Below, in pieces: positions 34,310-45,390 of a DNA stretch of 64,000 nt. Position numbers and translations under genes: made by a program. The stretch covers positions 73,326,890-73,390,889 of the forward strand of contig ML679961.1 of NCBI GenBank assembly GCA_007922225.1, written 5' to 3'. The notes under the pieces were generated by a model. It did no database searches and was not told where the DNA came from. It saw only the letters and a list, made by a program, of their open reading frames with translations. The DNA comes from Emydura subglobosa. Its lineage: Eukaryota; Chordata; Testudines; Chelidae. The first letter of the stretch is position 1. The number at the start of each line of letters is the position of its first letter.

Positions 34310-34570
34310 ATTTCTATGGGCCATATTTTCAAAATGAGGCCCCAGCTACAGACAACTTTATGCATGCAAGTAGTTGGACACACTTTTTGTACACGGTCAT
34401 TTGTGCACATAAACAATAAAATTTAAAGATGCGAAACTGGTTTACATTTTGCAGATCTAGGCCAAATTAGGTTTTTGTAACACCTATATTTGCACACACA
34501 AGTGATAGTACTTAAAAATTGTACTTGCAAGTGTTTATATGTGCACAAGTTGAGTCCCCCTTGTTAATTT
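34310..34570. repeat. diverged palindromic repeat with 'tgcacaca' and 'ttttcaaaatga' words
   Basis: 'gggccatattttcaaaatga', 'gcatgcaagtagttggacac' and 'gtgcacataaacaat' on the left are echoed by 'tttgcacacacaagtgata' and 'tacttgcaagtg/tatatgtgcacaagttg' on the right. This is the general form of an old MITE of the 'ttttcaaaa' type. Boundaries are uncertain. Confidence 0.4.
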
Positions 34571-35774
34571 AGTGTTATGGTGTTTGAGAACAGGGCATTG
34601 GTTTATAATGAAATCAGGCGCTTTGAACAATTTTTTTTACCAGGCAATTACAAGTAAGGCTATAGGTATGTTAAATCAGTCAGGCTCACGGATATGGCAA
34701 AAATATAGAGTCTGAAGTGAATCAGAGATGTGCTTGGATTCTGGCAAGAGGCTGATCTGAAGTAAATGGCAAACAGGGAACATATTGTTTACTTCTTAAA
34801 TTCCTGGGTGTTTTACTGAAGGTTTCCTGCTCTTTTCAAGAGAGAATGTTGCTAGAAACTGGCTGTAATGTCCTTGTGCATGCTCTGGGCATGAGATTTG
34901 TGTGCATTTCAGTTTGGAAATAAAGGTCATGCATTTATTTTGGACTAAGCTCTCAGAGGCTGGTATCACTGCTGTTTGCCAAGAGGTTCAGCATCACTTC
35001 ATACTGTGGTATTACCACTTTGGGTCTATCTCTGTGCAAGTGAAGGCAGCTGCTTAGTGTTTCTGTGATTGGCAACTTCAGACCATTTAATCCGGGAGCC
35101 CTATTCTCTCTCCACTTCCACCCCTTGGCAAAGTACAAGTAACTGTCAGTGAGTTCCATGATTTCTTTTCATATCCTGCTGAGGGAGGTCTTCACTGCAC
35201 TCTGCAATATCTAGTATTTAAGAGAATCCTTCCCTGTAGAAACAATTGCACTAGAAATGATTAAAACAAGCCCTAAAATGTTGTCTTAACCTCATGAAAT
35301 TCCATCATCAAGCAAGAGAAACCTGACACTTCTCTGAGACTCTTTAAAGCTCAGATTAAAAATAGCTTTACATCTAAAATGGGGGAAAAACACAAACAAT
35401 TTCACCTTTTTCTTGATGAGAATTGAGTCCAGGATGTTGATGATTCTCCTGAAACAGCTGAGCACACATACAGTGAGCCTAACTAAGCATAAAGAGCAGC
35501 TACCTGCACTTATTACAGTAAAACACGGACCCGTGAACTTGTCAGTGTCTGACATGCAAGTGAAAGTAGGAAATGATTTTCAAATATTGTATTTTGAGGT
35601 ATGGGTGGTAAAATGGAGATTGAAATGGGGCAGGGGTTTAAAGGAATATATCTGAAGAAGCATCTCATTTCATATCCTACTAAAGTAGTGACCCCTATCA
35701 CAGAGAAAAGCGCCCCCACCTTAAAATTGATTTTTATCCTGTCTTTGTGAGCCATCTCAGCAAGGAGAGGAATT
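34571..35774. other. unassigned sequence
   Basis: No gene or repeat recognised; ORFs at 35413-35779 overlap on both strands and lack motifs. Confidence 0.4.
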
Positions 35775-36110
35775 GTCATACTTGATAAGACTAGTGGTCT
35801 GTCTAGTCTAGCCTTCTGTCTCTGAGGGTACTTCTACATTGCAGTCATGGAGTGTGATTGCAGTTTGTGTAGACATACCGGCTACCTATAATCTAGCTAG
35901 TTCAGGTACCGGACCAGTGAACATGCAGAGTCCAGGCTTGTACACCCAACTGAAGTCCTTTGTGCTGCAGCTTCTAGCTTCCAATACCTACAATAGCTAG
36001 AGTGAAGCTAGCTTGGGTGTGTCTACATGAGCTGCAGTCACACTCCATGACTGCAGTGTAGGCATACCCTGAGAATGGCCAGTACTAAATGTTTCAGAGG
36101 AAGGTGTAGA
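35775..36110 (-). mobile_element. CR1 3' tail, minus strand, interrupted by a MITE
   Basis: The left part 'catacttgataagactagtg', 'gtctgtctagtctagccttc' (35779-35820) is the reverse complement of the CR1 'ctagatg..ccactggtctgatc' 3' end. The right part 'aatggccagtactaaatgtt', 'tcagaggaaggtgtagaaaa' (36073-36112) is the directly adjoining CR1 3' UTR. They are separated by the element at 35827-36068, so the CR1 was there first. Confidence 0.85.
35827..36068. mobile_element. MITE with ~50-bp inverted ends, nested in CR1
   Basis: The left end 'gggtacttctacattgcagt', 'catggagtgtgattgcag' and the reversed right end 'gggtatgcctacactgcagt', 'catggagtgtgactgcag' are close to identical, and 'tgtagacatacc' / 'gtagacacaccc' extends the match. 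'ctga' flanks both sides and may be part of the target duplication. About 242 bp, non-coding. Confidence 0.85.
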
Positions 36111-36747
36111 AAATCCCCATAGCTTATAACTTCTCTTGGATACAAAGCAGGATTTCAGTCTCCAACATGGGCTCTCCAGCACCTTTGACCAACACTAAAT
36201 TCACAAAGAACAACACAAAGAAATAGATTTCTTTGTAATGCTGATAATGAATCCTTGGTCAGGATCCTGAACAGCTTTTAGGATCAAATGGAAACAACAG
36301 TTCTGCTCTGAGAGTTCCTGCCCACCCCAGAATTTCTCCGTCAACTGCTCAGGCTCTGCGTGTGAGAGTTCAGATGTAATTTTGCATTGGGCACCAAGCC
36401 AATCTCTGGAACACTGAGAGAAGTGATAGTTCAGGGCTGCTCTGTTACTTCTTTTCATCACCGCTGAGTGTTGTTTTACTTTCTTCATTTCAGAAAGAAA
36501 CCGATTATCCAATGTGGGGGCTGTCAGCAGCTCCCTGGCTCCCTCATTTTTCCTTCAGCAATTCAGGGGGGATTGCCAGCAATTCAAAATGTCTACACAT
36601 CTGAGCTGATCCATTTCCCACTCCCACCACCCTCTATTGCCTGCAGTGTATACCCATAAATCTCTTAAGGCAGACATGCCATTACACGCAATATGATCAC
36701 TAAGGCAGCAGCTGCAGTTAGATAAAGAGATCTAGCAGTGTGCTGCA
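36111..36747. other. unassigned sequence with a 103-codon orphan ORF
   Basis: The minus-strand ORF at 36201-36512 (starts MDNRFLSEMKKVKQHSAVMK) contains no recognised domain. Its composition is protein-like and it lies between repeats, so it might be a non-coding transcript exon or a conserved element, but coding is not supported. Confidence 0.35.
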
Positions 36748-36905
36748 TAGGAGCATAGGTTTTACCATACTGGATCAGATCATAGGACCATTAAGTCTAG
36801 TATCTTGCTTCCAAGCTGAAGGCACCACACAGGGTAACCAATGAAATTCTATATGTGTGAGGAACAGAAATTTATTTCCTATGTCCTTTAGCAATGAGCT
36901 AATGA
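36748..36905 (-). mobile_element. old CR1 3' tail, minus strand
   Basis: 'cataggagcataggttttac', 'catactggatcagatcatag', 'gaccattaagtctagtatct' and later 'cctatgtcctttagcaatga' are the reverse complement of a CR1 3' end of the 'ggtctgatccagtatgg' type. Confidence 0.85.
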
Positions 36906-38296
36906 CCTGAAATTAAAGTATGCTTACCCCTATTTTAGCCCCATGCAAGCACATGTCCTTTTGATGACTGCTGAATCCAGGCTAGGACTTAAGGAGATCC
37001 TGTGTGATAATACCAGGCAGCACAGGCTATGCGTATTCAGTCTGGAACTGAACAGAGAGATCCAGAGTCTCTGTGTGTCCACCAGCCTCAGTAAAAAGTA
37101 TCATTTATATCCATTACAATCAAGTCTCTTCTGTACACATGATGATATTGGTCATTAAATATTCCAGCTTTTTAAAAATCCTACCATGGTACTTGATTCC
37201 TGAGACATTCAGTAAAATCTTCCCCCTGCTTCTGACCACAAGGAATACTATCTATAGCAGGGTGTTTTTCCCCTTTAAGGGCTGAAGAGCTGGAGCTGGC
37301 CACCCTCTTACAATTAGCCCTGCCTGCCACAGCTGGGATGGGGTGTGGGATTTAATTGGTAGAATCACTTGGGTATGGAATAGTTGATTCTCATATAAAG
37401 AGCAGTAGGAAGCTGAAGAGGGATGCTGGATACCCTTCTTCCTCTTTCCAGGTATGGCAGGCAGGGTGCCAGGCCAGCCCATTACGCTTCCCTTCTGCTT
37501 CAAACTGCCCCTCCCCCCCAATAAAAATCATTCTATGGAAGGTACTAAAAGATCCTCTCTACACCTGAAATACAGTTTTCACCTCCTTTCACTTGCTTTG
37601 TTTGTCTGCCTTAAACTACCATTAACCAAAAGTTTGAGCAAAGCTCTTGACTGACTTCAGAATGTGATCATTAGCACAGTTCTGTCATGTCACTGAAGCT
37701 GCTTTCCACCCACCCGTAAAGCACAATGAGGCACCTGAAAGTCTCTATAGAATGTATGTGAGCTATTAAGTATCTTGTTTGTCTCCATCAATCTTATGTC
37801 ACTGGCCTTCCCCAGAGTTGACCAGCTTGGCCTTATATTTCCCCCAAGTTGGGGGTTTTATTAGATGAATTTCTATGATGGGGGGAGGATCTTTGCAGGT
37901 GAAATCATTGCATTTCTTCTTGGGCAGGAGAGAAAGGATATCACTTTCTTTATGAGTCTTTTTACGGTAATATAGATAATTGCAAAAGGAGAAAAGCACT
38001 CTGTGCAAAAATGAATGGTCAATTTGCTTTTCAACCACCTAAGGCAAATCCGAGTATGGTTGTAATCCAGTGCAATGACTGATTTAGGAAGAATTGTTCC
38101 ATATTAAAATTCTTTTTTTCCTGTAAGTATATCTTTGCTTTCTTCCCAGTTGCAGTCAAAACAGTCAGCACAACCAAGTGATTTTGTGTACCCATCAAAT
38201 GAAAGCCTGCAGTCGTGCAGTGTCAGAGTGAAGTTCAGGAGGTACATACAATCTGAGCTGGAGACAAGCTGAGTTTTGAGCAAGCCATGTTAGATG
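36906..38296. other. unassigned sequence
   Basis: No gene or repeat recognised. The ORFs at 37252-37568 overlap on both strands and carry no domain. Confidence 0.4.
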
Positions 38297-38490
38297 GAAG
38301 GCCGTGTCATCTAATGGTTAGAGGAGGGTACTGCAAGGAAGCTAAATTCTATTCCCAGTCCTGCCATGGAGTTGCTATGTGATTTTGGACAAGTCATTTA
38401 ATCTCTGTGTGCCCTAGTTTCAACGTACATCTCTGAAGTCTTCACATGAAAGGTGTTCTATAAATACAATCTGTGATCATTATTTATTTA
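38297..38490 (+). repeat. full-length MIR-type SINE, plus strand
   Basis: Head 'gccgtgtcatctaatggtta' (tRNA-like A box region), 'aattctattcccagtcctgc' (B box and start of core), 'gctatgtgattttggacaag', 'tcatttaatctctgtgtgcc', and tail 'tgttctataaatacaatctg' ending in ATTTATTTA. It is the clearest MIR in the window with both tRNA-like head and LINE-like tail. Confidence 0.9.
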
Positions 38491-38828
38491 GGGTGACAAC
38501 CAAAGAACTGGGTTCTTGAGTACTAATCACCCCCATAAGGGGGCAGGGCTACAGTATACCCCACTCAGCAACTAGATGAGATGAATACATATTACACCCA
38601 CCAGAGCGGATTTGCAGTAATATGTGGGACTTTTGCCCTCAGAGAGTTACATAACTGTACAGGGACCTCCAGGTTAGGCACAACACTGCTGCAATGTTTT
38701 TGAAGGTATCAGGCAGGTACATCATATAGACTGTTGGTTTCAATGAAACATTAACAGGGACCATGATCTCACAGTGAGTTTAGTGAAGGACAGGCAGACA
38801 AATAATTAAAACCTGTACCTAATAAGGT
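38491..38828. other. unassigned sequence
   Basis: No recognised feature before the G tract. Confidence 0.4.
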
Positions 38829-38847
38829 GGGGGGGGGGGGGGGGGGG
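38829..38847. repeat. 19-base G homopolymer
   Basis: Uninterrupted G19, quadruplex-capable. The same length as the C19 run at 13100-13118, although the flanks are unrelated. Confidence 0.95.
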
Positions 38848-41300
38848 ATCTTGGATTTTATTATAAAGGTGAAGTTATTGTTGGTTCATCTAAATGACCC
38901 TTTTCTGGAGTCCTGGCTCTTGCACTAAGTTAAAAAATCATTTTAATTTTGACCCCCTTGTTCCTGTTTCTTTGGAAAGCAGCCTTACTATTATATTTAA
39001 GGATTCTGAAGGAATAGATGCTAAAATATATATACATTATTATCTGCGTAAAATGTCTCTTCTGTAATTAGTGTCTCAGATAATTACACAATTAGTTTAA
39101 TGTGTAGCACCAAAAATAAAACCCTTAAATATTTTGTATCAAATCGTAGTTTTAAGAAAATAATTATTTGACTACAGCTTTTTCACCAAATCAAGAGACC
39201 AGACCACCCCGTAATATGGGCAGAGTGGGAGGCTGCTCAGAGGTATGGAAATACTTTGCTATTGACATACACATTCTCACAGTTACTTCTTGCATTTTCC
39301 TTCCCCATCCCCTGCCCCATGTGGCTTTTCTGGCAACATTCCTACAAAAAATTTCTAGAGCAGAGAAGACAGAGATGGATAGGCAGGGAAGTGCTGCTGC
39401 AGCAGCTAAGATAAATGCTGCCTGGACAACTCTCCTTTTCCTTGTATCTGTCTGTCCTCTGGCCTGGATAGTCCCTATTGCTGGAGGCCTTCCTGCCTCA
39501 CTATCCTTCCTCCCAACCTTGAAGAGTGTCTTGCTGGAGCACAGCTATCTTTGAACCTATCACGCCCAAGTATGTTTTGCTTTCGTAATCACGTCAAATG
39601 GTGAAGGGGAGAAACAAGACTGCACAAATCTTGAGAGATAGGCACCCCCAGCTAGAATCACCCACCTATCAAAACCACCCTTAAACGTCATTGGCTTCTC
39701 ACTACTCTGTGTGTATAGAAAATGGAGACACTCTAGTTCCTACGTAATCTGACATGATGACAGTTTTTTCACTATAAGTTTCACAGGCCAAATTTTCAGT
39801 TGATATAAAATTACACCAGCAGTAGATCTGCCCTGTAAGTTTATAATAACTGTGAAGCAGGTTATGACCTATAACCTATAAATTAACCATTGAATTGGGA
39901 AAACAAACAATTAGTTATGTGGATAGATTAAAGACTTAATGGAACTAAGAAAATATAAGCACATATATTTTTAGGAACACATTGCCTTCCTGTATTACTG
40001 ATAAATCAGATTACTAAATATGAAATTAATTTGAAAATCTTGTTTTGCTTTCCAGCATTGCTTGGTTTTTCACTTTTAAAAAATTTAACTTGGTTTGAGG
40101 AATGAAACATGAGTAAGTTTCATTTTGATTTATAGTCAATTTCACTCTCTGGTCCCTGATGATTAAAAGAGCTACAGGGGAATGTTTAAATCCAAACTAG
40201 GAAAGGAATAGCCAAATTAACTCTAATTTTGTATTTTAAAAGTATTTTGTTTTAGCTATAAAAACATTTTAACATTATTATGTTCAGTAAAACATTTGCA
40301 ACATTGTCAAAAATCATAATATTTTAAAAATAATAAACGTAGGATTCTTTTCATTTGACTGATGGGTTTTGGACCTTGAAGGGATCGCATTTGCAAGCTT
40401 TTCAATGTAATGTTTCTTAAACAGAAGCTGAAATTTTCACATAGCTACATGACTCCGGACGTCTGAGCTTTGAGAAAAATGCAAACCATTACAAGACTTA
40501 CAATGAAATCACAAGTGTTGAGAATATTACATTTACAAAATGGGAGAATAGATAGTTAAAAAAACTTCTAGCTACACCATCTGTAAATGTAATCTAAATT
40601 TTAAGATAGCAGGTTGGAGGAATTAATTATGAGCCAGACTATTCTACATTTACTGATATTTAGTACTTTACTCATTGTTTCATTGTAGGTGTGACAGAAT
40701 CTGGCTTTATGGCATATCACTTAAACAACTCATATTCAAAGAAAGGAAAATACAGAAAGTTGGCATTGCCTAGGCCAGTAAGAACTAGAAACTAACCAAA
40801 TTTATTGAATTATACTCTGCTCCAGCTGGGACACTATGCTATTAACGTAGCTTCATTATATTTTATTGCTGATTGCAGGGACACTGGTATGGAACACCGT
40901 GTGTTCAGATAAAGCTCCTCTGAAGCACCAATTTATTGAAACAGTGGAACACTGATAGCAATGTGCAAGTTAAGATAGCTTAATGGGTTATAAAAGAACT
41001 GTCCACCCTAAGGTTGTTCCTAGAATCTGATTTTCCTCATTCTGGAAATCGTAAAGTCATTGTGTGTGTTTTTTAGAAAATGGTGATCTTCATAGACTTT
41101 TAGAGTTGTTAATTTTAGTTGAAAAATGTGTGCTAATGATGATTTTGTAATCATATTGTCTCAAGCTATGATCTTATTAGACTTCATTAACAAACCAGGA
41201 TTGAGATAAGTCAGTACATGGGCGAGAGACCAAAATGTGAAATCTTGGATACTGCAGGAGCTAGTGTTAACTATTCAGTAGGAGGCAGTCATCCTTCTTT
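38848..41300. other. unassigned sequence, 2.4 kb, with a 128-codon orphan ORF
   Basis: ORF 39168-39554 (plus, starts MTTAFSPNQETRPPRNMG) has no recognised domain beyond a short Ala run (SAAAAAK) and a hydrophobic stretch near its end; no splice or promoter context supports it. A trace of the 'tttacaccag' palindromic family is at 39786-39832. 39840-41300 is very AT-rich with nothing recognisable. Confidence 0.4.
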
Positions 41301-42585
41301 ATAGATTCTAACGCCAGAAGGGACCATTGTGATCATCTAGTGTGACCTCCTGTATAGCACAGGTCATAGAACTTCCCCAAATTAATTTCTAGCACATATC
41401 TTTTACAAAACATCCAATCTTCATTTAAAAATTACCAGTGATTGAAAATCCATCACATCCCTTGGTAAATTGTTCCAATGGTTGTTCCATTAAAAATGTA
41501 TGCTTTATTTCCAATCTGAATTTGTCTAACTTCAACTTTCAGTCATTGGATTGTGTTACAACTTTCTCTGCTACATTGTAGAACCCATTGTTAAATATTT
41601 CTTCCACATGAAGATACTTGTAGACTGTAATCAAATCATTCCTTAACCATCTCTTTTGTTAAGCTAAATAGAGTGAGCTCCTTGAGGCTATCACCATAAG
41701 GCATGGTTTCTAATCCTTTAATCATTCTTGTGGCTCTTCCCTGAACCATCTCCAGTTTATCAACATACTTCTTGAATTGTGGGCACCAGAACCAGATACA
41801 ATATTCCTTCAGTAGTTGTACCAGTGACAAATATAGAGATAAAATAACCTCTCTATTCATACTTGAAATTCCCCCATTTATTCATCCCAGAATAGCATTA
41901 GCTCTTTTGGCTACAGTGCCACTGGGAGCTCATGTTCAGCTGATTATCAACCACAATCCCCAAATTTTTTTAGAGTCACTGCTTCCCAGGTTAGAGTCCT
42001 CCATCCCTACATTCTTTGTTCTCAGATGTATACATTTACATTTAGGTGCATTAAAATGCATGTTGTTTGCTTGCACCCAATTTACTGAATCAGTGGCCTG
42101 TCCTCTTCATTATTTACCACTTCCCAATGTTTGTCTCGTCTGAAAACTTTATCAGTGATGGTTTTGTTTTCTTCCAGGTCATTTATAAAGATGTTAAATT
42201 GCATAGAGCCAAGAACCACTCCTTACAGGACCCTACTGGAAACAGAGCTGCTTGATGATGATTCCTATTTACAGTTACGTTTTGAGATGTATTAGTTAGC
42301 CAGTGTATAATTTATTTAATGTGTGCCATTTTAATTTTATATTGTTCTAGTGTTTTAATCAAAATGGCATGCAGTACCAAGTCAAACACCTTAGACAAAT
42401 GTCTGTCACCTCAACACTGTTACCTCTATCTACGAAATTTGTAATCTCATTAAAAAAAAGATATTAAATTCACTTGACCAGATCTGTTGCCCATAAATCC
42501 TTGCTGATCTGTATGAATTACATTACCTGCTGTTAGTTCTCTATTACTCAAGTCCCATATCAGTCCATATAAATTAATATCCCGG
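41301..42585 (-). mobile_element. old CR1 LINE, minus strand, about 1.3 kb
   Basis: The low-coordinate end 'atagattctaacgccagaag', 'ggaccattgtgatcatctag', 'tgtgacctcctgtatagcac' is the reverse complement of an older CR1 3' UTR subfamily. Continuing leftwards on the minus strand, ORF2 fragments run from the C-terminus back into the RT palm region. Homology fades near 42585. It is more diverged than the CR1 copies at 3212 and 49290 and belongs to a different subfamily. Confidence 0.95.
41636..42540 (-). pseudogene. CR1 ORF2 remnant (RT palm to C-terminus), several broken frames
   Basis: The longest piece, 41636-41860, encodes MNREVILSLYLSLVQLLKEY, then CIWFWCPQFKKYVDKLEM and VQGRATRMIKGLETMPYG, equivalent to the CR1 '[19 protein letters not shown]' and '[17 protein letters not shown]' blocks. 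Upstream (higher coordinates) the minus-strand sequence contains remnants of the 'NIFINDL' and 'FSGDETNIGK'-type palm segment near 42100-42180 and of the FDTV-region 'AFDLVLHAI' near 42360-42390, both with shifts. The element copied itself via target-primed reverse transcription; no frame is now usable. Confidence 0.8.
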
Positions 42586-42589
42586 CGTT

Positions 42590-42870
42590 GTGTTAAGGGA
42601 TCCTATTCTGCTGGAGCTGTCATCTTTCAAATGAGATGTGAAACTTAGAACATGATCATTTGTGACCACTGAAGATGCCATGACACATTTCACAAAAGTA
42701 TAATATCTTACTTTACAACATGAAGAAAGTCCTTCTCCAAGTGATTTGATATTACGAAGGCTGGGGTGAATTTTAAAGTGAATGTGCAGTCTGGTCTTTT
42801 GGTTGATGGGCCTGTTTTCCCAGGCTATTCAGTCTGAAAGACAAACTGGGATTTGGAGACATTCATTAAC
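42590..42870 (+). repeat. ancient vertebrate SINE/LINE tail fragment
   Basis: 'gctgtcatctttcaaatgag', 'atgtgaaacttagaacatga', 'tgtgaccactgaagatgcca' and 'tgacacatttcacaaaagta' correspond to a tail seen across vertebrate SINEs ('gatgagacgtaaaaccgagg ... gtggtcattaaagatcccat'). Exact family not determined. Confidence 0.5.
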
Positions 42871-44239
42871 TACAGTAAATAAAGATTTGAGCTTTAAACC
42901 ATGATTTGAGGAAGTTAGTAAGTTTAGTTAGTAACTTAGCCAAAGTTTCATTTTCTTAAAACATTTATTTTTCAATCTCTTATGAATAAACATTAGACAC
43001 ATTTGATGAGGATTTTGATTGTACCTGGGGTTGGAATGGAATTTTCTTTTTCTCTCCGTCTCTGTCCTGATGCAGCACACCACTAATTAGGAATATGCTC
43101 ATTTGGTTCACTGTGCACAGATTAGCTTAATTTCGGTGAAGGCATAATATTGGCTCCTTGAATTAAAAATAGATGCTGCAGATGTTTCCGCAGAGTAAAG
43201 CACTTTGAAATATTTCCTTGGGTGTATAAGGTTCTGTGCATTTGTGTTTAGCAGTGGAGCATAATTAGATTTCAAATTAATGGGTTGCATATGACTACCC
43301 TGGAACAAAGCTGAGCTATGGTGACTCAGTAGCTAAGTGACTAAGTGATAAAATGTTCTCCTCTGAGGCCCTAATTCCAATCCTTGACTCTTTGTGAGTA
43401 TGTGTGCATATGTGTTTTGTATGTATTCTGTGTGTGTGTATTAACTCCTTAAACTAATCACATAATCTGCAATCAGTTGTGCTAATGTCCTCAACATAAA
43501 GAAAAAGTGCATGTCAGATGTCATGATGTGGTCTCCTGAAAAGTGTGGGAGCTAGAAGAAGTTGCTAAGAAACAACACTAAAAAATTGGAATGTCTGAGT
43601 ATGTGGCAAAGGTATTCACTCTGCATTGTAAAACGCTGTTGTTATGGGACCCCCAAGCCCAGCTTTCACCTCCCCCAACATGTCTCCAGGAAGCGCTCTC
43701 TAGGGCAGTTCTGCAGCTCCCCATATTTATTTCCAATTGGGATACATTGCAGTCCTGGGGAAGAGAGGAAAGATTGGGGATAAGAGGGAAACTATGTGAA
43801 AATTACCTATTGGATGGAAAGACAGGATTTCACAACCTGCCTCCTTCTGACAGGGAGAGAAATTATCCCCACTGCTTCAACTTTTCCCCAAGAAGAAAGA
43901 TTTAAAAAATGTTACAGACATTATACTAGTCTCCAGAATGATTTTCTCCTTCAGGATATATGTTACTTCTATTGCCCTCAATATTTGTATTTTCCACAGA
44001 GTCACTTAGCCCTTTTCTTCTCCATGTGTCTGTACATCTAACTATGAAACACAGATACATGGAGGAAATGGAGGGTGTGTGTGTCTGAGAGAAAAAGATG
44101 GAATCTGTATCTCTTATGAAATCCTCTAACTTTTCATAGGGATGGAAATGCCATGATTCTGTAGAAATTAAACAGGGTTCTACAGAAATTATTATAAAAA
44201 CATATGGAGTAAAATCTTGGCTCTAGTGACTCTATTAGA
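42871..44239. other. unassigned sequence with a possible SINE head
   Basis: 'gactcagtagctaagtgact' to 'ccctaattccaatccttgac' (43321-43387) has tRNA-like A- and B-box spacing and may be a SINE head, weakly. Short GT tracts lie at 43396-43440. ORFs at 43562-44041 in three frames carry no domain. Confidence 0.4.
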
Positions 44240-45390
44240 ATTCTTTGAGAGGGTCAACAGACGTGAACAAGGATGATCAAGTAGATATAATGTGCTTAGA
44301 CTTTCAGAAAGCCTTTGACAAGGTCTCTCACAAAAGGCTCTTAAACAAAGTAAGCAGTCATGGGATAAGAGGCAGGTCTTCTTATGGATCTGTAACAGTT
44401 AAAACACAGGAAACAAAGGGTAGGAATAAATGGTCAGTTTTCACTACGGAGACAGGTAAATAACAGTGTCTCTTAGGGATCTGTGCTGGGACATGTGCTG
44501 TTCAACATATCCATAAATGATCTGGAAAAAAGGGTAAACAATGAGGTGGCAAAGTTTGCAGATGATACAAAATTACTCAGGATAGCTAAATCCAAAACTG
44601 ACTGCAAAGAGTAACAAAAGGATCTCCCAAAGATCCTAGGTGACTGAGCAAGAAAATGGCAGATGACATTTAATGTTCATAGATGCAAAGTAATGCACAC
44701 TGGAAAATGTAATCCCAACTATATGTACAAAATGAGGGGATCTAAATTAGCTGTAAACACTCAAGAAAGAGATCTTGGAGTCATTGCATATAGTTTTCTG
44801 ATGGTTCTCAATGTGCATCAGCACCCAAAAAAGGTAACAATGTTAGGAACCATAAGGAAGGAGATATATAATAAGATAGAAAATGTCATAAAGCCACTAT
44901 ATAAATCCATGGTACTCCCACACCTTGAATACTGAGTGCAGTTCTGGTCATCCCATCTCAAAAAAGATATATTAGAATTGGAAAAGGTACAGAGAAGGGC
45001 AACAAAAATAATTAAGGGTATGGAACATCTTCCATATCAGGAGAGATTAAAAAGACGTACAGTCAATGTGTGGAACTCATTGCCAACATATGTTGTGAAG
45101 GCAAATCTATGCCTGGCTTCAAAAAAGAATTAGATAAGTTCTTGGAGGATAGGTCCATCAATGACTATTAGCCAAGATGGTCATGGATGCAGCCCAATGC
45201 TATCAGAATCCCTAAGCTTCTGACTGTCGGATGCTGGGACTGGATGACAGGGGATGGATCACTTGATGATTGCCCTGTTTTGTTCATTCCCTTTGAAGCA
45301 TCTGGCATTGACCACTCTTAGCAGACAGGATACTGAGCTAGATGATCCATTAGTCTGATCCAGTATGACCGTTCTTATGAAGCCAATGTA
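44240..45390 (+). mobile_element. CR1 LINE, plus strand, with internal deletion
   Basis: From 'gatataatgtgcttagactt' (RT palm) to the 3' end 'gatccattagtctgatccag', 'tatgaccgttcttatgaagc'. This 3' terminus is the second common CR1 subfamily end in sauropsids. About 220 bp between 'gagagattaaaaagacgta' and 'cagtcaatgtgtggaactca' (near 45056) are missing compared with longer copies. It is truncated at the 5' end and does not reach the endonuclease. Confidence 0.95.
44245..45133 (+). pseudogene. CR1 ORF2 remnant with FADD motif
   Basis: Frame 44245-44463 carries DIMCLDFQKAFDKVSHKRLL, the palm motif around the first catalytic aspartate. A shift follows; then 'GDLEK/NDLEKRVNN' and FADDTKLLRIAKSKT at 44555-44595 keep the catalytic FADD. 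Frame 44663-44935 continues MTFNVHRCKVMHTGKCNPN to LGTIRKEIYNKIENVIKPLY and LPHLEY, where a TGT-to-TGA change stops it at the usual LEYC. The next frame (44936-45133) has '[20 protein letters not shown]' and '[19 protein letters not shown]', then joins across the deletion to '[12 protein letters not shown]'. Dead despite the preserved active-site pair. Confidence 0.9.

Noticed and set aside
38297..38340. tRNA gene
   Set aside because: Only a tRNA-like A-box region; it is the head of a MIR SINE and no cloverleaf can be formed.
39168..39554. Possible membrane protein ORF (128 codons)
   Set aside because: Hydrophobic stretch and Ala run only, no recognised family; codon use unremarkable for random frames.
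43321..43387. Full tRNA-derived SINE
   Set aside because: Only weak A- and B-box resemblance; no recognisable body or tail follows.
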